From positions 2,108,001-2,172,000 of the forward strand of contig OZ245822.1 in assembly GCA_965228545.1 (NCBI GenBank): 64,000 bases of DNA, written 5' to 3'. The number at the start of each line of letters is the position of its first letter. Position 1 is the stretch's first letter. This DNA is from HXMU1420-13 sp965228545 (lineage in GTDB: Bacteria > Bacteroidota > Rhodothermia > Balneolales > Balneolaceae). Positions 36,078 to 44,079 of this stretch are shown piece after piece. The notes under the pieces are model-generated. The model worked only from the letters and a program-made list of their open reading frames with translations. It made no database searches and had not been told where the DNA came from. The translations under genes were made by a program, and so were the position numbers.

Positions 36078-36109
36078 GGGTGCAGAGGTTAATCTGCACC
36101 CCCTTTTTT
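36078..36109 (+). terminator. Strong terminator between TPR gene and rho
   Basis: GGGTGCAG (36078-36085) pairs with CTGCACCC (36094-36101) in an 8-bp GC-rich stem, followed by a T run (36104-36109). It ends the DUF4270-FadL-TPR operon or acts as an attenuator in the rho leader. Confidence 0.8.
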
Positions 36110-36186
36110 CGCTCTCCTTTTTAAATCAAAGTACCGTCACATACTGCTTTTCCAATTAGGAGACTTGAAATACGATAATTCCATTC

Positions 36187-37434
36187 ATGGCTAGAAATAA
36201 CAGAAAGAACTACGGCAAAAATAAAAACCGGAATCGTAACAACAAGAACCGGAACAATAAAAATAGAAACCGAAACAAGAGCGGGAATGTTTTTATCCCC
36301 AAATTCTACTGGAATAACAATCAGGGTGTAGCCGGCAGATATGCGGGTGTGCTTGAGATTAATGAGAAAGGTTGGGGTTTTATTCGCAAACTTGATTATG
36401 AGTTTTCCTACAACCCTAAAGATCCATTCCTGAAACCGGAAGAAGTGAAAGCTTTGGAACTTAGGCAGGGTTTAATTTTGGAGGGCGAATTCGAAGAAGA
36501 TCATCAAGGTAATAAACATGTATTTTCTATCGATTTCATTAATCGACAACCGGTAGAAACCTGGGCCAAATGTACACGTTTTGAACGGCAAGTGCCGATT
36601 ATGCCGGTGGACTGGATTAAGATGGGAGAAGAAGCCGAAGATATTGAAATGCGTGTGATCGATCTGGTTGCGCCAATTGGAAAAGGCCAGCGTGCATTAA
36701 TTGTTGCACCACCCCGAACAGGTAAAACAGTTTTATTAAAACAAATTGCGAATTCAGTTGCAAAATCGCATTCAAACATTCACCTAAGTGTCTTATTGGT
36801 AGATGAACGCCCCGAAGAAGTAACCGACTTTATTCGCTCAACCGATGCCGAGGTATTTGCTTCATCAAACGATAAGAAAACCAACAGCCATATTCGAATC
36901 ACCGAAATGGCCCTTGGTTATGCTAAGCGAAAAGCAGAAATGGGTGAAGATGCCGTGCTATTGATCGATTCTCTCACACGGTTGGGCAGAGCATATAATG
37001 CAATACAATCCAACTCTGGGCGTACACTTTCGGGCGGTTTAGACATTCGGGCATTGGAAATACCTAAGAAGATCTTTGGCTCTGCTCGTAAAATCGAAGG
37101 CGGTGGATCGCTAACTATCATTGCAACCTGTTTGGTTGAGACAAACTCTAGAATGGATGATTTGATTTTCGAAGAGTTTAAAGGAACCGGAAACATGGAG
37201 TTGGTGCTCGATCGAGAGCTAGCCAACGACCGGATATACCCTGCGATTAACATCACTGCTTCAGGAACCCGAAATGAAGATAAATTCATTACGGATTCAC
37301 TGGAAGAGCGGAATATGGTACGCCGATATCTGTTAAAAAAATCTCCGCGCGAGTCGATGCTCGGATTGTTGAAAGTGCTTAAAAACACTGAAAGCAATCA
37401 GGAACTATTGAACCAGATTGCCGCCTTGGTTTAA
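36187..37434 (+). CDS. rho: Transcription termination factor Rho
   Basis: A 415-aa RNA-dependent ATPase helicase. Residues 1-34 are an Asn/Arg/Lys-rich low-complexity segment in place of the usual N-terminal helix bundle. The cold-shock RNA-binding domain follows at about 45-120 (YAGVLEINEKGWGFIRKL). The ATPase core has GKGQRALIVAPPRTGKTVLL (Walker A), VDERPEEVTDF, IDSLTRLGRAYN (Walker B), and EEFKGTGNMELVLDREL. The usual Walker A reads PPKAGKT; here it is PPRTGKT. Disordered basic N-terminal regions of Bacteroides Rho have been tied to phase separation; the same cannot be claimed here. It is expected to end untranslated transcripts. Confidence 0.95.
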   Translation: MARNNRKNYGKNKNRNRNNKNRNNKNRNRNKSGNVFIPKFYWNNNQGVAGRYAGVLEINEKGWGFIRKLDYEFSYNPKDPFLKPEEVKALELRQGLILEGEFEEDHQGNKHVFSIDFINRQPVETWAKCTRFERQVPIMPVDWIKMGEEAEDIEMRVIDLVAPIGKGQRALIVAPPRTGKTVLLKQIANSVAKSHSNIHLSVLLVDERPEEVTDFIRSTDAEVFASSNDKKTNSHIRITEMALGYAKRKAEMGEDAVLLIDSLTRLGRAYNAIQSNSGRTLSGGLDIRALEIPKKIFGSARKIEGGGSLTIIATCLVETNSRMDDLIFEEFKGTGNMELVLDRELANDRIYPAINITASGTRNEDKFITDSLEERNMVRRYLLKKSPRESMLGLLKVLKNTESNQELLNQIAALV

Positions 37435-37751
37435 GCTACCGGAACGCTTGGATCAATTTCTTTGCCCCAAGCGGTCATTCCACCCTTAAGGTTGTGTACG
37501 TTAGAAAAACCCTGAGAGGCTAAATATTCTGCTGCTTTTCCACTACGGCCACCCGAGCGACACATTACGATGAATTCTGCATCACGCTGATCTTCTAGTT
37601 CTGATATACGATCAGGTAATTCGCCTAATGGAATATGAACACCATCTATATTTGAAACATCATATTCCCACCCTTCCCTAACATCGAGTAAGAAAAAGTT
37701 ATCTCCGGCTTCTTTCTTTTGTTTTAATTCCTGTACAGTAATTTCTTTCAT
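37431..37751 (-). CDS. Rhodanese-like single-domain sulfurtransferase
   Basis: A 106-aa rhodanese domain. The active-site cysteine loop is VMCRSGGRSGKAAEYL near residues 68-83, and the fold signature FFLLDVREGWEYDVSNIDG opens it. It transfers sulfane sulfur or binds thiols; the partner is unknown. Its start codon overlaps the lptB stop (ATGA, 4 bases), so it is coupled to lptB. Its end overlaps the 3' end of rho by 4 bases on the opposite strand. Confidence 0.92.
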   Translation of the reverse strand: MKEITVQELKQKKEAGDNFFLLDVREGWEYDVSNIDGVHIPLGELPDRISELEDQRDAEFIVMCRSGGRSGKAAEYLASQGFSNVHNLKGGMTAWGKEIDPSVPVA

Positions 37752-38518
37752 TTTTCTGTTTGATTTATATATCGATCAAGTTTAAAAGTCTCGCCAAGAT
37801 ACAATTTTCGAGCGTTTTCATCATTCGCTAGCGAATCTGCATCCCCTTCCATTAAAATCTTTCCCTCAAACATTAAATAAGCCCTATTGGTTATTGCAAG
37901 AGTTTCGTGGACGTTATGATCTGTAATTAAAATGCCAATATTCTGTTTCGTTAATTTGGATACAATCTCTTGTATATCTTCTACAGCTATTGGATCAACT
38001 CCAGCGAAAGGTTCATCCAATAATATAAATTTTGGATTGGTAACCAAGGCGCGAGCAATTTCAGTTCTACGGCGCTCGCCACCACTTAGGCTATACCCTT
38101 TACTGTTTACTACTTTTTGTAAAGAGAATTCCTCAATTAACCGGTCGCAACGTTCTTTAATTTCTGTTTTGCTGTAAGAAAGAAACTGTAGAATGGATTC
38201 TAAATTCTGACGTACCGTTAAATTTCGGAAAACAGATGCTTCTTGAGCCAAATAACCAACGCCTAGACGTGCACGTTTATACATGGGCATGCCGGTTAAG
38301 CGAGTTTGGTTGAGATAAATATTCCCTTCATTGGGAGTTACAAGCCCAACCATCATATAAAAGGTTGTTGTTTTCCCTGCGCCATTAGGTCCCAGTAGAC
38401 CTACAATTTCTCCTTGATTAACATTTATCGAAACATCGTTTACAACGGTGCGTTTTCGATAGCGTTTTACTAACCCTTTACTATGCAGTCTAAGTGATGT
38501 GTTTTCGTGAGATTCCAT
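37748..38518 (-). CDS. lptB: Lipopolysaccharide export ABC ATPase LptB
   Basis: A 256-aa ABC ATPase. It has Walker A LLGPNGAGKTTTFYMMVGLV near residue 41, the LptB-typical Q-loop region GVGYLAQEASVFRNLTVRQN, signature LSGGERRRTEIARAL, Walker B FILLDEPFAGVDPI and switch His in ILITDHNVHETL. It powers LPS extraction from the inner membrane with LptFG. LptFG, LptA and LptC genes are not in the window. It is followed by the rhodanese gene with a 4-base overlap. Confidence 0.95.
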   Translation of the reverse strand: MESHENTSLRLHSKGLVKRYRKRTVVNDVSINVNQGEIVGLLGPNGAGKTTTFYMMVGLVTPNEGNIYLNQTRLTGMPMYKRARLGVGYLAQEASVFRNLTVRQNLESILQFLSYSKTEIKERCDRLIEEFSLQKVVNSKGYSLSGGERRRTEIARALVTNPKFILLDEPFAGVDPIAVEDIQEIVSKLTKQNIGILITDHNVHETLAITNRAYLMFEGKILMEGDADSLANDENARKLYLGETFKLDRYINQTEK

Positions 38519-38539
38519 ACTTGCTCAAGGTATGAAATC

Positions 38540-39238
38540 TTAAGCTATCGACAAGGAGTTTAGGATGGACTCAAAGATGGGTTTACCATCTTCAGAACCT
38601 AATATCTTTTCCATAGCACGTTCCGGATGTGGCATCATACCCAATACATTGCGACCAGTATTTGTAATTCCGGCAATATGATCAATGGAGCCATTAAAAT
38701 TGGCTGATTCAGTTAGCACACCGTTTGCATCCGAATAACGAAAAAGAATCTGATCATTATCCTGAAGTGATTTTAACCCATCCTGATCGATAAAGTAATT
38801 TCCTTCGCCATGTGAAACAGGAATATCGAAGACTTGTCCTTTTTGAAGAGAGCTTGTAAACAACGACTCGGTGGTTTCACAGCGGATATATACGTTTTTG
38901 CACACAAAGCGTAGTTCTTGATTGTGCATCATGGCGCCGGGAATTAAGCCCGCCTCAAGTAAAATCTGGAATCCATTACAAATTCCCATTACAGGTCCGC
39001 CTTTCTCAGCAAATTTCACAACTTCTTGCATAATGGGAGAGAAACGAGCAATAGCACCGGAACGCAAGTAATCGCCATAGGAAAAACCTCCGGGAACAAT
39101 CAAAAAGTCGATGCCACTTAAGTCGGTATCTTTATGCCAGAGGAACTTGGTTTCGCACCCAAGTACATGCTTCATTGCATGATATGCATCGTGATCACAA
39201 TTAGAACCTGGAAATACGATTACGCCAAATGTTGCCAT
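38540..39238 (-). CDS. purQ: Phosphoribosylformylglycinamidine synthase, glutaminase subunit
   Basis: A 232-aa class I glutamine amidotransferase. It starts with FGVIVFPGSNCDHDAYHAM; the catalytic cysteine is in VMGICNGFQILLEAG and the His/Glu pair in MMPHPERAMEK. It supplies ammonia for the FGAM synthase step of purine synthesis together with PurL and PurS. Only purS is present here, two genes upstream; PurL is elsewhere. It follows clpS by one base. Confidence 0.96.
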   Translation of the reverse strand: MATFGVIVFPGSNCDHDAYHAMKHVLGCETKFLWHKDTDLSGIDFLIVPGGFSYGDYLRSGAIARFSPIMQEVVKFAEKGGPVMGICNGFQILLEAGLIPGAMMHNQELRFVCKNVYIRCETTESLFTSSLQKGQVFDIPVSHGEGNYFIDQDGLKSLQDNDQILFRYSDANGVLTESANFNGSIDHIAGITNTGRNVLGMMPHPERAMEKILGSEDGKPIFESILNSLSIA

Positions 39239-39239
39239 C

Positions 39240-39548
39240 TTATCCTTTAATTTCTGTAACTAGTTGAATTTCTTTTAAAACGCTATCTACTCGCAGGCAT
39301 TCTTCAAAGTCGCCTTCATAAGCAATAGCTTTACCTTCGTTGTGCACTTTCCAAGTGAGTTCTTTTGCTTTTGCTAAGCTACATCCGGTTGCTTTAATCA
39401 ACTGGTTGATAACCTCTTCAAACGTATGGATGTCGTCATCGTACAAGATAACTCGCCATGGCGTAGCAATACTTTCATCAACCACCTCCTCCGTCTCAGA
39501 CTTGGTGCTGTGATCTATCTGCATTAGTAGATCTTCGGAAGGTTGCAT
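39240..39548 (-). CDS. clpS: ClpS adaptor of the Clp protease
   Basis: A 102-aa protein. The core TPWRVILYDDDIHTFEEVIN and the later KVHNEGKAIAYEGDFEECLR match the ClpS adaptor, which delivers N-degron substrates to ClpAP. The N-terminal tail (about 25 residues) is Ser/Thr/Glu-rich as in other ClpS. Its position between purS (10 bases upstream) and purQ (1 base downstream) is odd and probably just shared transcription. No clpA lies nearby. Confidence 0.9.
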   Translation of the reverse strand: MQPSEDLLMQIDHSTKSETEEVVDESIATPWRVILYDDDIHTFEEVINQLIKATGCSLAKAKELTWKVHNEGKAIAYEGDFEECLRVDSVLKEIQLVTEIKG

Positions 39549-39558
39549 GGGGATTATT

Positions 39559-39804
39559 TTAAGATTCGATTTCGATCGTAAAGTCTTCCATCACTTCGTT
39601 GGCAAGCAATTTAGTACAAGCCTGTTCAACCACAGCTTTTGCAGCTTCTTCGGTATCAGCATTCACATCAAGCTCAATAAATTTACCAATTCGTACTTTT
39701 TGAACCTGATTAAGGCCCAGGTTTTCAAGTGCATGATGCGCCGCTTTACCTTTGGGATCTAAAATAGACGGACGAAGCGTTACGTTTACTTTGGCTTTAT
39801 ACAT
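39559..39804 (-). CDS. purS: Phosphoribosylformylglycinamidine synthase subunit PurS
   Basis: An 81-aa protein, the usual PurS length, with KVNVTLRPSILDPKGKAAHHALENLGLNQV (quoted in parts) and IGKFIELDV. It bridges PurL and PurQ in the FGAM synthase complex. The ATG at 39804 (MYKAKVNVTLRP) is the conserved start; a longer in-frame reading to 39936 would run into the end of miaA and adds unrelated sequence. Confidence 0.95.
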   Translation of the reverse strand: MYKAKVNVTLRPSILDPKGKAAHHALENLGLNQVQKVRIGKFIELDVNADTEEAAKAVVEQACTKLLANEVMEDFTIEIES

Positions 39805-39857
39805 AGTGGAGCTGGTTTTAAATGAGTGCAGAAAATAAGGGTTAAAACGGTTAGCTG

Positions 39858-40763
39858 CTAAAGAGTTGACAGTATTTTTTGCTTCATTTCTTCGGTTGTC
39901 ATTGTTTCTGCGTCCAGCCATTGAACAAATTTCCATCTGCGAAACCAGGTAAGTTGCCTTTTGGCATACCTGCGGGTATTTGTTTTAATTTTTTCGTTCA
40001 TAGTTTTTCGATCGAATTCACCATTTCGGTGAGCGATTACCTCTCGATAACCTACGGTTTGAAGAGCTTGAAGATCAGGGGAAAATCCTGCTTCTAAAAT
40101 TTCATTTACTTCATGTTCCAATCCTTGTGCAATCATTGCATCAACACGTTTATTAATTCTGGCATACAACAATTCGCGAGGGTGACGCAGCCCAAATACG
40201 AGCGTTGAATCGTCAGGCGCTAATTGATCGTTTTGATGAAAACTACTAAACGGTTTTCCTGTTTGCATCCATACGTCGAGTGCACGGATTATTCGCTGTC
40301 GATTCATTCCATCCATTTTGGGGATATAATCAGGATCAATAGCCTTCAATTCCTCATAGAGCGTTTCGAGCCCATCGGATTCAATGCGTGAATTAAGCGT
40401 CGATACATTTTCAGGATTGGAATCGGGAATTTCACTGAATGGCTGAATGAGTCCGGTTAGATGAAGAGTGCTTCCACCTGCATAAATCACATGTTTAGTA
40501 TTTGATAGGATTCGTTTTTCCCATTCTTCAGCCCGTTTATTAAACTTTATAGCGCTGTCATCTTCCTCCAGCGAAAGATTGGAGATGTTATAGTGAGGAA
40601 CCCGTTCTAATTCTTGTTTACTCGGTTTTGCGGTTCCGATATCCATCATCGAATAGCATTGACGCGAATCAGCCGAAATAATCGATGTTCTTAACTCCTC
40701 AGCTAGCTGAAGAGAAAGCTCCGTTTTACCGGAAGCAGTAGGACCGAGAAGAATGATGCGCAT
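39858..40763 (-). CDS. miaA: tRNA dimethylallyltransferase
   Basis: A 301-aa enzyme that adds a dimethylallyl group to A37 of UNN-reading tRNAs. Walker A-like LLGPTASGKTELSLQLA near residue 5, SADSRQCYSMMDIGTAKPS, YAGGSTLHLTGLI and the C-terminal TRRYAKRQLTWFRRW are diagnostic. The ATG at 40763 (MRIILLGPT) is preferred over an upstream in-frame start at 40796. The dimethylallyl donor comes from the isoprenoid pathway to which ispE belongs. Confidence 0.96.
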   Translation of the reverse strand: MRIILLGPTASGKTELSLQLAEELRTSIISADSRQCYSMMDIGTAKPSKQELERVPHYNISNLSLEEDDSAIKFNKRAEEWEKRILSNTKHVIYAGGSTLHLTGLIQPFSEIPDSNPENVSTLNSRIESDGLETLYEELKAIDPDYIPKMDGMNRQRIIRALDVWMQTGKPFSSFHQNDQLAPDDSTLVFGLRHPRELLYARINKRVDAMIAQGLEHEVNEILEAGFSPDLQALQTVGYREVIAHRNGEFDRKTMNEKIKTNTRRYAKRQLTWFRRWKFVQWLDAETMTTEEMKQKILSTL

Positions 40764-40790
40764 TATATTTTTTTCGGAAGGTAGCGAATA

Positions 40791-40820
40791 AGTCATCCTG
40801 AGGCTACTGCCGAAGGATCA
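40791..40820. repeat. Dispersed intergenic repeat of the GTCATCCTGAG...GAAGGATC type
   Basis: Between miaA and the PorV-like gene: GTCATCCTGAGG at 40792-40803 and GCCGAAGGATC at 40809-40819. The ATCCT and AGGAT ends form a small imperfect palindrome. Motifs of this form are common dispersed repeats in Bacteroidota-like genomes; only one copy is in the window. Confidence 0.45.
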
Positions 40821-40903
40821 GCAAATTCTGAAGACTGTTTATTGTTGTTATCAGGTTGATTCTTCGCTACGCCACAACGTAATACATATAAACAGTTAGA
40901 TAT

Positions 40904-41983
40904 TTATTCTTTCCTAAACTCAAACTTCAACGAAATACGATGGGTGTAGCCAAGTGTACTTGAAGCCCCTGCAAAACTGGCAAATCCATAATCGAGATAG
41001 AAATCAGATACTTTGAGCCCTAATCCCAAAGTTGGAGAAACCGAAAACCCTGAAACTGGGTCATCCACAAAATCTGTGAGTCCGGCACGAAAAGAGATAC
41101 GGTTTTTGTAGGTGGTTTCAATTCCTGCATGTGGCTCAATGCTTGTTCTTCCTAGATTTAGATAATAGGCGCGTCGATTTTCGAATAGGAAATTAAAATC
41201 TAAAGCCGCAGCAATATCGAAATCGGAAATTGAAACCTGTTTCCCGAGCCCAAGTCGTACAGACGGCAATACGTATTCATTTTGTCCGGTTGGGATGGAA
41301 TCTCCAAAAGTCTCTTCAAAGCCTTCGAATTCTTCCTCATTTACCGTCCACATTTTTTGCATGGTGGTTACATCTTGTATCGAAGCACCTAGATCAACAA
41401 AATCGGTGCGCAGAAGTACGCCTACGTCTAAACTGTAGCCCCAGGCGTTTGCAAATGGTCCTAAACGTTGATTAATGATTTTTGCCGATCCACCGATCGA
41501 AAGTTGTTTATTGTAATTTTTTGAATAGGAAAGAAGGATCGCTACATCAGCTGCCGAGAAACGTGTGATGTAAGATTCGGCATCTTCTTTCGGCCCGCCG
41601 TTTTCGCCTCGCTCGGCATCCCATGCATTTAGCGTATTGGCAATGTTATCTACCCCCTGTCGGAAAAAACTGATCCCGAATACTCCGCCTTGAGTTTTTA
41701 ACGGGAAAGCCGCTGCCCCATAATCGTAGCCAACAATGCCGCCAAAGCGCTCTGAATGCATATAAATAAACTCGGGGCGTTCCAGCGCCGCAAGTCCGGC
41801 TACGTTCCAGTAACCGGAGGTCACATCATTGGTTAATGCTACGTGCGCACTACCCATGCCCAAGGCTCGCGCTCCGGCACCAACCGACAAAAAATCATTG
41901 CCATATTTCGAAAGCACGCTTTGAGCTTGAAGGTGAACGGAAAGACCGACTAAAAGTAAAAGCGCTGTTACAATACGTTTCAT
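40904..41983 (-). CDS. PorV/PorQ-family outer-membrane protein
   Basis: A 359-aa outer-membrane protein: signal peptide MKRIVTALLLLVGLSVHLQAQ, then the conserved opening FLSVGAGARALGMGSAHVAL and GYWNVAGLAAL, then beta-strands. The motif GARALGMGSAxVA is diagnostic for the PorV/PorQ (DUF3308) family, barrel proteins of which some serve the type IX secretion system as substrate shuttles. No other T9SS gene is in the window, so a T9SS role is only possible. The ATG at 41983 is used; a TTG lies one codon upstream. It is divergent from dnaN. Confidence 0.82.
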   Translation of the reverse strand: MKRIVTALLLLVGLSVHLQAQSVLSKYGNDFLSVGAGARALGMGSAHVALTNDVTSGYWNVAGLAALERPEFIYMHSERFGGIVGYDYGAAAFPLKTQGGVFGISFFRQGVDNIANTLNAWDAERGENGGPKEDAESYITRFSAADVAILLSYSKNYNKQLSIGGSAKIINQRLGPFANAWGYSLDVGVLLRTDFVDLGASIQDVTTMQKMWTVNEEEFEGFEETFGDSIPTGQNEYVLPSVRLGLGKQVSISDFDIAAALDFNFLFENRRAYYLNLGRTSIEPHAGIETTYKNRISFRAGLTDFVDDPVSGFSVSPTLGLGLKVSDFYLDYGFASFAGASSTLGYTHRISLKFEFRKE

Positions 41984-42171
41984 CAAAAGGGATTAGATCT
42001 CTTAAAAAAATAGTAGCGCTGTATCGATAGGATAATTGCTTTAGTTATGCGGTTTTTTTGGCTCGTATTGTATTGCAACGGGAACGAGGATTTCTTAGTA
42101 TAAGCACAACTTTTAGAAAGGGCAAGATTGGGGAAAAATTGCCCGAAACAACTAATTTTGACACAAATTTT

Positions 42172-43287
42172 ATGAAATTTTCGGTCTCAAGCAGCGAACT
42201 TAACAAAGGCCTTTCAGCGGTGATAGGAGCCGTTCCATCAAAGGCTACCTTACCAATTCTGGAAACTATTTTATTCAAGAGTGAAGACGGTAAACTAAAA
42301 TTGACCGCAACCGATCTCGAAATTTCGATCGTTCAAAGCATCGACGCCGATATCGAAGAAGATGGAGCAGTTGCGATTCCGGCTCGCAGACTGCTGGAAA
42401 CACTACGCCAGCTACCAAACATTACCGTATTTTTTGATGTGGATGAGCGTAAAAACATCAATTTCAGGACCGATAAAGGGACCTATAAGTTAGTTGGTGA
42501 TGAAGCCGAGGAATTCCCTGAAGTACCAAATTTAGATGAGGGTACTGTAATTTCTACCACTACCGAGTTGGTTCACAAAGCCATCAACAAAACCTTATTT
42601 GCCGTAAGCAGCGATGATTTACGCCCGGCTATGATGGGGGTTTTCTTTCAAATTGGAACCGAAGAAAGTAAGTTCGTAGCTACCGATGGGCATCGTTTGG
42701 TGAAGTACACCAACAAAGAAATTAAAGCGGCGAACGATGTTAATTTCATTATTCCGGATAAGGCGCTTAGTTTGATTCAAAAAACAGTACAGGGTGACGA
42801 TTGTAAAGTTACTGTAACTCAAGATCATGCGCGTTTTCACAGCGGAAGTACTATCCTCATCACGCGATTGATTAACGAGCAATACCCAAATTACGATTCA
42901 GTAATCCCACGCGATAACAACAAATTCCTGACGATTAGTAAAGACCAGATGCTTTCTACAGTAAAGCGTGTGGCCATTTTCTCGAGTTCAACTACACGTC
43001 AAATTCGACTACAGTTGGATGCAGACAAACTCACTATCCGCGCAGAAGATTTGGATATGAGCAGTGAAGCAAAGGAAACCATCGAGTGTGACTACAACAA
43101 CGAAAGCATGGAAATTGGCTTTAATGCCAAGTATTTGGGAGATGTACTCAGCAACATCGACGATGAAGAAGTAAGTTTTGAGTTTTCATCACCAAATCGT
43201 GCAGGAATTGTAAAACCAACTTCAGACGACGAATCAGAAGATATTCTTATGCTGGTTATGCCGGTGATGTTGAATAGCTATGCTTGA
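42172..43287 (+). CDS. dnaN: DNA polymerase III beta sliding clamp
   Basis: A 371-aa protein, normal length for the homodimeric processivity ring. Diagnostic blocks: MKFSVSSSELNKGLSAVIGAVPSKATLPIL, quoted in parts, then LKLTATDLEISI, FVATDGHRLVKYT and the end LMLVMPVML. The ATG at 42172 is preferred since upstream in-frame codons (to 42058) add unconserved sequence. It is not next to dnaA here. Its stop TGA shares one base with the ATG of the following gene. Confidence 0.97.
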   Translation: MKFSVSSSELNKGLSAVIGAVPSKATLPILETILFKSEDGKLKLTATDLEISIVQSIDADIEEDGAVAIPARRLLETLRQLPNITVFFDVDERKNINFRTDKGTYKLVGDEAEEFPEVPNLDEGTVISTTTELVHKAINKTLFAVSSDDLRPAMMGVFFQIGTEESKFVATDGHRLVKYTNKEIKAANDVNFIIPDKALSLIQKTVQGDDCKVTVTQDHARFHSGSTILITRLINEQYPNYDSVIPRDNNKFLTISKDQMLSTVKRVAIFSSSTTRQIRLQLDADKLTIRAEDLDMSSEAKETIECDYNNESMEIGFNAKYLGDVLSNIDDEEVSFEFSSPNRAGIVKPTSDDESEDILMLVMPVMLNSYA

Positions 43288-44075
43288 TGAACAACATTAT
43301 CACACTTACTACTGATTTTGGAGCACAAGATCATTACGTAAGCGTCATGAAAGCCGTGATGCTCGGCATCACTCCCTCTTCTCGGTTTATAGATATCTCG
43401 CATGAAATTCCGCCGCAGGATATCATGGCATGTGCGTGGGTAATTCGAAATGCAGCCTTCGAATTCCCCAAAAACAGTGTGCACCTTGTTGTGGTTGATC
43501 CCGGTGTGGGAACCGAGCGCCATCCTATTGCGCTAAAAATTAACGATCAATTTTTCGTTGGGCCGGATAATGGAATATTTTCGTTAATCACGAACGAGTT
43601 TAAGTACAAAGCCTACAAACTCAATAAACCTGAGTTTTGGCGTAAAGATCGCTCTCGAACGTTTCATGGGCGCGATATTTTTAGTCCGGTTGCTGCGCAT
43701 TTAAGTGCCGGGGTAAATATCAAAGAATTAGGCGAACCCATCAAAGACCTGGTTTCCTATCATTGGGCAGTACCCATTGGCGATAAAGATGGCGTACAAG
43801 GTTGGGTGATTCATATCGATCGGTTTGGGAATCTGATTACCAATATTTCAGAGAGTTTATTAGAAGAAACAGCCGGGCGACGGAAAGTGCGCGTTTATGT
43901 GGGTAATACTATTATCGATCACATGGTAAACACTTTTGGGGATGTGGAACCCGGTGAGCCTGCCGCATTTATCGGAAGTTCAGGAATGTTGGAAGTGGGC
44001 ATCAATAAAGGAAATGCTGCGCAAATGTTAGGTGTTGATAAGGGTGCACAAATCTCGTTGGTGTTGCAAAAGTAA
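43287..44075 (+). CDS. S-adenosyl-L-methionine hydrolase (adenosine-forming), DUF62
   Basis: A 262-aa protein of the SAM hydroxide adenosyltransferase (DUF62/DUF62-like) family. The N-terminus ITLTTDFGAQDHYVSVMKAV carries the conserved Asp; VVVDPGVGTERHPIA, FHGRDIFSPVAAHLS and HIDRFGNLITNI are typical. It splits SAM into adenosine and methionine. The start ATG overlaps the dnaN stop by 1 base. Its last 21 codons and stop are duplicated 2.4 kb downstream, after a restriction-modification cassette, see the direct repeat. It is intact. Confidence 0.92.
   Translation: MNNIITLTTDFGAQDHYVSVMKAVMLGITPSSRFIDISHEIPPQDIMACAWVIRNAAFEFPKNSVHLVVVDPGVGTERHPIALKINDQFFVGPDNGIFSLITNEFKYKAYKLNKPEFWRKDRSRTFHGRDIFSPVAAHLSAGVNIKELGEPIKDLVSYHWAVPIGDKDGVQGWVIHIDRFGNLITNISESLLEETAGRRKVRVYVGNTIIDHMVNTFGDVEPGEPAAFIGSSGMLEVGINKGNAAQMLGVDKGAQISLVLQK
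44011..44075 (+). repeat. Direct repeat copy 1, 65 bp, 3' end of SAM-hydrolase gene
   Basis: The last 65 bases of the SAM-hydrolase gene, including its TAA stop. The same stretch recurs at 46498-46562 with 62/65 identity. The differences (44042 G/A, 44069 A/G, 44072 G/A) are all in third codon positions and all synonymous. The two copies bracket the restriction-modification cassette exactly. Confidence 0.97.
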
Positions 44076-44079
44076 TAAT

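Noticed and set aside
36918..37397. 159-codon open frame opposite rho
   Set aside because: Shadow of rho; no family resemblance and no plausible start context.
40904..41983. A type IX secretion locus
   Set aside because: The PorV/PorQ-like gene stands alone; no PorL, PorM, SprA, gliding or sorting-domain gene is in the window.
42128..42160. dnaN promoter (TTG ... TAATTTTG)
   Set aside because: TAATTTTG fits the -7 consensus, but the only TTGs upstream are 11 or 22 bases away instead of 19-21, and the start would lie a few bases before the ATG.
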